A stretch of 11,835 bases of DNA from positions 1 through 11,835 of the forward strand of contig JADFSZ010000035.1 in assembly GCA_022560555.1 (NCBI GenBank). Direction: 5' to 3'. Source of the stretch: JADFSZ01 sp022560555 [NCBI: PVC group bacterium] (lineage in GTDB: Bacteria > GCA-001730085 > JADFSZ01). The notes beneath the pieces are model-generated. The model searched no databases. It saw only the letters and a program-made list of their open reading frames with translations, and was not told where the DNA came from. The position numbers and the translations under genes are program-made. Every line of letters starts with the position of its first letter. The stretch's first letter is position 1. This document shows positions 8,565-11,835 of this stretch, one piece after another.

Positions 8565-9696
8565 GCAGCTGCATTTTCCTCCCTTTGATCTTAAGCGATT
8601 GCTGAAAACCGTTTTTGCGCCTCAGAAAGGCGAAAAAATCTGTATTTTGATTGATTTGGAGGATTTTGGGAAAATTAAAGATTTTTCTTTTTTGAATGAC
8701 ACTGGTTTAACGATTCAGCGTTATGCCCATGATGTGTTTTATCAGGGACTCAAAAACGGTGTGATGGATCAGTTGGGTCTTGAGGACGGCCGGATGTTTG
8801 CGTATCGTATCACAGGCGGGAGTAATCTTGATTTGACTGACGAGGCTTATGATGTTCAAGGCCTGCGCTTGTCTCTCGAAAAAGATATTTATTCTCAGTT
8901 TGACATTATTCTTTGTATTTCGACTTTTTCGGCAACGGCTCCGCTGACGGCCAGTGCCAAACAGTATGGATTTCGCGGGGCCACATTGCACGGTATCAAT
9001 AAGATCATTCTTGAGACGGGATTGTCCGTCGACTATGAGATTGTCAGCGTCCAAGCCGAAAAACTACGTCAGGGGCTCACCAGGGCCGAGTTTGTCGAGG
9101 TGGATTTTGAGGTTCGGGGGCAAAATGAAACGCTCAAGATTTTTTTGGACGGCCAAGAGGCGCAGAAAAGTCACGGGATATGCCGGGGCAAAGAGCCGGC
9201 TGTCGCGAATCTGCCTGCCGGAGAAGTTTATTTTGTTCCGACAGGGGCTGAGGGGAAATTTCCCATGAAATACGATGACGGAACGCTCGGGTGGATCAAA
9301 GTCAAAAATGGCCGTATCGTTTCTGTGTCTTTGATTGAGGGAAAGGCGGATACAATCCAAGAGCACTTAAAAAAAATCGAGGATGATCCCGTCACAGGGG
9401 AGTTAGGGGAGCTGGGATTTGGGACGCAAATTTTGCCCTTTTCGGGACAAGACATTCAGGACGAAAAAATCCTCGGGACATGTCATATCGCAACGGGACG
9501 AAGCGATCACTTAGGCGGACATCTTACGCCGGACAAGTTTCGTCACAAAATCAATGCCACCCATGATGACATTTTGTTTACGCCGCACAAAACACCCGAA
9601 ATTAAATTGAGCCGGGTGCGCATGATGCGGGATGGAGAAATGACCACTTTAGTTGAAAATTATCAGCCGTCAGAATATATGAAAAGTCTGCTTTAG
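8503..9696 (+). CDS. M29-like aminopeptidase (leucyl aminopeptidase / aminopeptidase T family)
   Basis: The 397-residue protein resembles peptidase family M29, cytoplasmic dimeric two-metal aminopeptidases of about 400 residues that remove N-terminal amino acids. Motifs seen are PAGEVYFVPTGAEGKF (Glu241), ELGELGFGTQ (Glu303), GTCHIATG (His328) and NATHDDI (His354, Asp356). By recollection of the AmpT/AmpS structures these match Glu250, Glu316, His345, His378 and Asp380. The remaining ligand, Tyr352, would fall at Asp335 in RSDHLGGH, so catalysis may differ or be lost. The N-terminal 22 residues are three heptapeptides encoded by a tandem repeat, and family-like sequence seems to begin only around HFPPFDLKRLL. 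The true start could be ATG 8503 (AGGG 4 bases upstream) or the in-frame ATGs at 8524 or 8545. It lies 6 bases after metH and 5 before the methyltransferase gene. Confidence 0.72.
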   Translation: MINDKAQMTNEKIRMANEKLEQLHFPPFDLKRLLKTVFAPQKGEKICILIDLEDFGKIKDFSFLNDTGLTIQRYAHDVFYQGLKNGVMDQLGLEDGRMFAYRITGGSNLDLTDEAYDVQGLRLSLEKDIYSQFDIILCISTFSATAPLTASAKQYGFRGATLHGINKIILETGLSVDYEIVSVQAEKLRQGLTRAEFVEVDFEVRGQNETLKIFLDGQEAQKSHGICRGKEPAVANLPAGEVYFVPTGAEGKFPMKYDDGTLGWIKVKNGRIVSVSLIEGKADTIQEHLKKIEDDPVTGELGELGFGTQILPFSGQDIQDEKILGTCHIATGRSDHLGGHLTPDKFRHKINATHDDILFTPHKTPEIKLSRVRMMRDGEMTTLVENYQPSEYMKSLL

Positions 9697-9701
9697 CTTC
9701 T

Positions 9702-10481
9702 ATGAAGAATGTGACCCCTCCCAATCCCTATGAAACAAAAGACCTGCTTGATCAGTATCTTCTTTTTCATTATGGAGAGAAGAAAGATATTTTTCCCTAT
9801 TCATTTTGTCCTGAAGAGGTTTTCAATTTTCATGCGCGATGTGTGAGCGAGCTCATGGAAGGATGCGCGAAAAAAAGTTCATCTCGAGCCCTGGATATCG
9901 GATGTGCCGTGGGGCGATGTAGTTTTGAATTAGCCCGGTATGTCCCGTATGTTTTAGGCCTGGACATGTCATCTCGGTTTATTGATCAGGCGAAAGTGAT
10001 CAAAGAAAAGGGGGCCTGCCGGGTTTCTTGTAAAGTGGAGGGCGATATCTGTGAAGAAATTGAAATCGTGATTCCTGATGACATTGATCGCGGGCGTGTC
10101 GAATTTCAGGTGGGGGATGCCTGCTGTCTCTCGCCTGGACTCGGAATATTTGATCGGATTCTTCTCGTCAATCTCATTGACCGCGTCAAAGATCCTTTGT
10201 CTTGCTTGAGTCAGCTGAAAAATTTCGTTAACCCAAAAGCCCGTGTGCTCGTGGTTTCTCCCTACACATGGTCAGAAGAATTTACGCCGAAATCTTCCTG
10301 GTTAGGAGGCTTCGTTCAAAACGAAAAACCTTTTTGGACAAGCGCGGCGATAGAACACATCCTGGGGCCGAATTTTATTCGAATAAAAACGCTGAATATT
10401 CCGTTTCTTATTCGAGAGCATGCTCGAAAATTTCAGCTGGGGATAAGTGAAGCGGCTCTGTGGGAGTTTAAGGGCAATTAG
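9702..10481 (+). CDS. Stand-alone OvoA C-terminal-type methyltransferase (putative 4-mercaptohistidine N1-methyltransferase)
   Basis: This 259-residue protein is a class I SAM-dependent methyltransferase matching the C-terminal domain of the ovothiol synthase OvoA. Visible family stretches are NPYETKDLLDQYLLFHYG (8-25), FHARCVSE, the SAM motif I ALDIGCAVGRCSFELAR (63-79), VNLIDR, SPYTWSEEFTP (186-196), WLGG and REHARKFQLG (238-247). In ovothiol-making organisms this domain methylates the imidazole N of 4-mercaptohistidine. Here it lacks the N-terminal sulfoxide synthase part (DinB-like and FGE-sulfatase-like domains), and no such gene lies in the window, so the substrate is an inference. No ribosome binding site precedes the ATG, which sits 5 bases after the M29-like stop; translation is probably coupled. 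It ends the forward gene run and overlaps the opposite-strand gene by 4 bases. Confidence 0.83.
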   Translation: MKNVTPPNPYETKDLLDQYLLFHYGEKKDIFPYSFCPEEVFNFHARCVSELMEGCAKKSSSRALDIGCAVGRCSFELARYVPYVLGLDMSSRFIDQAKVIKEKGACRVSCKVEGDICEEIEIVIPDDIDRGRVEFQVGDACCLSPGLGIFDRILLVNLIDRVKDPLSCLSQLKNFVNPKARVLVVSPYTWSEEFTPKSSWLGGFVQNEKPFWTSAAIEHILGPNFIRIKTLNIPFLIREHARKFQLGISEAALWEFKGN

Positions 10482-11119
10482 TCTTGCGCTAGATTCGTAA
10501 AATGATCGGAGCCCGGGTGATTTTTCCAATCCTGAAGTGTGAGGCCGTTTTTATCTTTATCGGTGATGAGGGGCTTGTTTTTTAGGATGCGATCAAATTG
10601 TTCTTTGTGTTCTTTCGTCACATAGCCCCAATCAAGACACTCATCCAAGGGAGAAATAGAGGCTTCGCCGTCAGGATTGTAATGTCCCGTGCAAAAATAT
10701 TCAATTGTGGTGTTTTCGAGAAAGAAATTTCCATGAGCGAATCCCGGAGGAATCCAAATCCACTCTGAATATTCACGTCCGGGATCACACGGCATATCAT
10801 AGGTTAAAATCTGTCCGAAGGTAGGAGAGTCTTTGCGGATGTCCAAAACAACATCGATCATGTGCCCCTGAATCGTTCGGACAAGTTTAGCCATACAAGG
10901 ATTCCATTGAACATGAAGCCCACGGATAGTGTTTGTCAATGAATAGCTCTCATTGGATTGTGTAAAGGTGATATCTTTTAGGAAAGACAGATCAGAATGA
11001 TTTTGAAAATCGTCGTTACGAAAAATTTCCGAAAAATATCCGCGCTGATCCAAAAAACGGCCAAATCGGATTACTTTAATGCTCGGGATTTTAAGTGTTG
11101 ATACATCGAGGATTTTCAT
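10478..11119 (-). CDS. dTDP-4-dehydrorhamnose 3,5-epimerase family protein (RmlC-like)
   Basis: This 213-residue protein is a cupin-fold sugar-nucleotide epimerase like RmlC, which inverts C3 and/or C5 of dTDP-4-keto-6-deoxyhexoses for rhamnose and related surface sugars. Motifs in order are DQRGYFSEIF (24-33), FTQSNESYS (52-60), RGLHVQW with the catalytic-type His69, HMIDVVLDIRKDSPTFG (about 86-102), WIPPGFAHG (122-130) and IEYFCTGHY with Tyr141. Asp159 in PLDECLDWG may match the catalytic aspartate, but the alignment there is uncertain. The tail after about residue 170 is longer than in typical RmlC (about 180-190 in total). No other sugar-nucleotide genes (RmlA, RmlB, RmlD) are in the window, so the exact substrate is open and I give no gene symbol. 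It points against the upstream run and shares a 94-base divergent gap with the next gene. Confidence 0.83.
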   Translation of the reverse strand: MKILDVSTLKIPSIKVIRFGRFLDQRGYFSEIFRNDDFQNHSDLSFLKDITFTQSNESYSLTNTIRGLHVQWNPCMAKLVRTIQGHMIDVVLDIRKDSPTFGQILTYDMPCDPGREYSEWIWIPPGFAHGNFFLENTTIEYFCTGHYNPDGEASISPLDECLDWGYVTKEHKEQFDRILKNKPLITDKDKNGLTLQDWKNHPGSDHFTNLAQD

Positions 11120-11213
11120 AGGCTTAACAGTTTACCTATGTTTGATCTGTTTTTCAAGCTCCACAAATAGGCGAGTTGAATATTTCTGATTTTATGGGTA
11201 TGATGAGGGAGAG
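11120..11213. promoter_or_regulatory. Divergent intergenic region, probable site of two promoters
   Basis: This is the only gap in the window between divergently transcribed genes, so promoters for the RmlC-like gene (minus) and the small exported protein (plus) should lie here or just inside the genes. Sigma70-like pairs can be drawn. On plus, TTGAAT at 11176-11181 and TATGAT at 11199-11204 have a 17-base spacer. On minus, TTGAAA (complement of 11152-11157) and TAAACT (complement of 11129-11134) also have 17. Both would give almost leaderless transcripts, and the plus -10 box touches the ribosome site GAGGGAGAG, so the exact boxes are doubtful. Confidence 0.35.
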
Positions 11214-11696
11214 ATGAGAAAAATATTGAAAAAACGCTATTGGATTTTTTGCGTGGTTCTAATCGTGTTTATTCACGCCGGTTTATGTGATGCCGAAAGT
11301 TTTTCGGATACCCTAAAAAAGCCCATCAGTGTTCAAAAAATCATTGGTTCCGACCGATCGTATGTTTTTGCCGGGTGGGTGGGAAGTATGCTTGTCTTTA
11401 ATCATAAGAACGTGATCGTTATTTGTGAATTTGCGAGTATCGGAACACGGGTCAAAACACGAGCCGCCTATTTTGAAATCACGCGGAAAACCGAGCTCAA
11501 AGATTACATCGATTTTGATCTCATCGATGGAAGCGGATTTGACTGGAGGGGAAAAATTTCGCGTCCGAACGAGAGCGCTCCTCTCGAAGTCGAATTGTTC
11601 CGTAAAGACTCTCCTCATCGGTGGGTCAATTTTGGTAAAGAAGGCAAAAAATTTCTTAAAGAGAACAATATTTCTCATCTTTACTTGGGCCTTTAG
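11214..11696 (+). CDS. Small exported protein of unknown function
   Basis: I do not recognise this 160-residue protein. It begins with a basic RKILKKRY stretch and a hydrophobic core (about residues 9-24), a typical Sec signal peptide, with possible cleavage near LCDA|ES (about residue 27). It could also stay as an N-terminal membrane anchor. The mature part (about 130 residues) looks like a small mixed beta/alpha domain, with alternating hydrophobic strands such as NVIVICEFASI and a charged C-terminus. No cysteine pairs, heme motifs or repeats are visible; the single mature Cys is at about residue 71. GAGGGAGAG directly before the ATG gives a purine-rich ribosome site. A second exported-protein gene starts 2 bases after the stop, so the two are likely co-transcribed. 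Confidence 0.72.
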   Translation: MRKILKKRYWIFCVVLIVFIHAGLCDAESFSDTLKKPISVQKIIGSDRSYVFAGWVGSMLVFNHKNVIVICEFASIGTRVKTRAAYFEITRKTELKDYIDFDLIDGSGFDWRGKISRPNESAPLEVELFRKDSPHRWVNFGKEGKKFLKENNISHLYLGL

Positions 11697-11698
11697 CC

Positions 11699-11835
11699 GT
11701 GAGGGTCCTTAGCTTAGCTCTCATTTGTCTTTGTTTTAGTGCTTCTTCCTTCGCGCAAGATTCCTTTGCCGAAATCAGAAAAAATCCCCCTGATGATGCC
11801 ACGCTCCGTGAACAAATACGGTTTGTTCAAAGGGT
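11699..11835 (+). CDS. Exported protein of unknown function, N-terminal part (runs off the window)
   Basis: A GTG at 11699, 2 bases after the preceding stop, opens a frame that stays open to the window edge (45 complete codons). It reads MRVLSLALICLCFSASSFAQ and then DSFAEIRKNPPDD, a textbook Sec signal peptide: short basic start, leucine-rich core and a likely SPI cleavage after SFA or FAQ. The lipobox fit is poor, so a lipoprotein is less likely. No clear Shine-Dalgarno is visible, so translation may depend on coupling to the gene before it. The mature part begins DSF, loosely like the ESF at the start of the neighbour's mature part, which may be chance. Too little is visible to name a family. 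Confidence 0.6.
   Translation, partial: MRVLSLALICLCFSASSFAQDSFAEIRKNPPDDATLREQIRFVQR

Noticed and set aside
10482-10540. Intrinsic terminator after the methyltransferase gene, around GAGCCCGGGTG and the following T-run
   Set aside because: CCCGGG is a short palindrome with no loop and the flanks do not pair, so no stable hairpin precedes the T-run; the sequence is also coding on the minus strand.
11425-11712. Forward open frame of 95 codons overlapping the small exported protein
   Set aside because: The competing frame has a ribosome site and a signal peptide, and this one overlaps the GTG-started exported gene; its product has no recognisable character.

Overview
This window looks like an ordinary bacterial chromosome carrying one long, tightly packed, same-direction gene run. 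The run starts before base 1 and ends at about 10480. It is followed by one gene on the opposite strand and then two small genes for exported proteins that run off the right edge. The genes point to a Gram-negative-type bacterium: lipoprotein maturation enzymes, an exported c-type cytochrome and a cobalamin-dependent methionine synthase. The order ileS - dksA/traR-like - lspA - lgt - rluA-family, together with DUF1573 proteins and a stand-alone OvoA-type methyltransferase, reminds me of the PVC superphylum and candidate Omnitrophota. That placement is a low-to-moderate confidence inference from memory, not something the sequence proves.

Layout, left to right: the zinc-finger tail of isoleucyl-tRNA synthetase (1-122); a DksA/TraR-family zinc protein (128-505); signal peptidase II lspA (509-949) overlapping prolipoprotein diacylglyceryl transferase lgt (916-1671) by 34 bases; a RluA-family pseudouridine synthase (1668-2609); class II fumarase fumC (2642-4021); an exported DUF1573 protein fused to a cytochrome c segment with two CxxCH motifs (4055-4786); cobalamin-dependent methionine synthase metH, broken by a -1 frameshift (4796-8496); an M29-like aminopeptidase whose first 22 codons hold a 21-base tandem repeat (8503-9696); and a stand-alone methyltransferase matching the C-terminal domain of OvoA (9702-10481). 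Gaps between these genes are at most 33 bases and several overlap, so a single polycistronic transcript is plausible. After a convergent 4-base overlap comes an RmlC-family sugar epimerase on the minus strand (10478-11119). A 94-base divergent gap then leads to an unrecognised exported protein (11214-11696) and the first 45 codons of a GTG-started exported protein (11699 to the edge).

Lgt and LspA catalyse successive steps of lipoprotein maturation. FumC belongs to the TCA cycle. MetH makes methionine, the precursor of the S-adenosylmethionine that the downstream methyltransferase would use. The rest of the run is mixed housekeeping. I see no CRISPR array, tRNA, rRNA, insertion sequence or phage gene, and no clear defence system. 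The points most worth a second look are the metH frameshift, the OvoA methyltransferase domain without its sulfoxide synthase partner, the duplicated heme motif in the DUF1573 fusion, and the heptapeptide-encoding repeat at the start of the M29-like gene.
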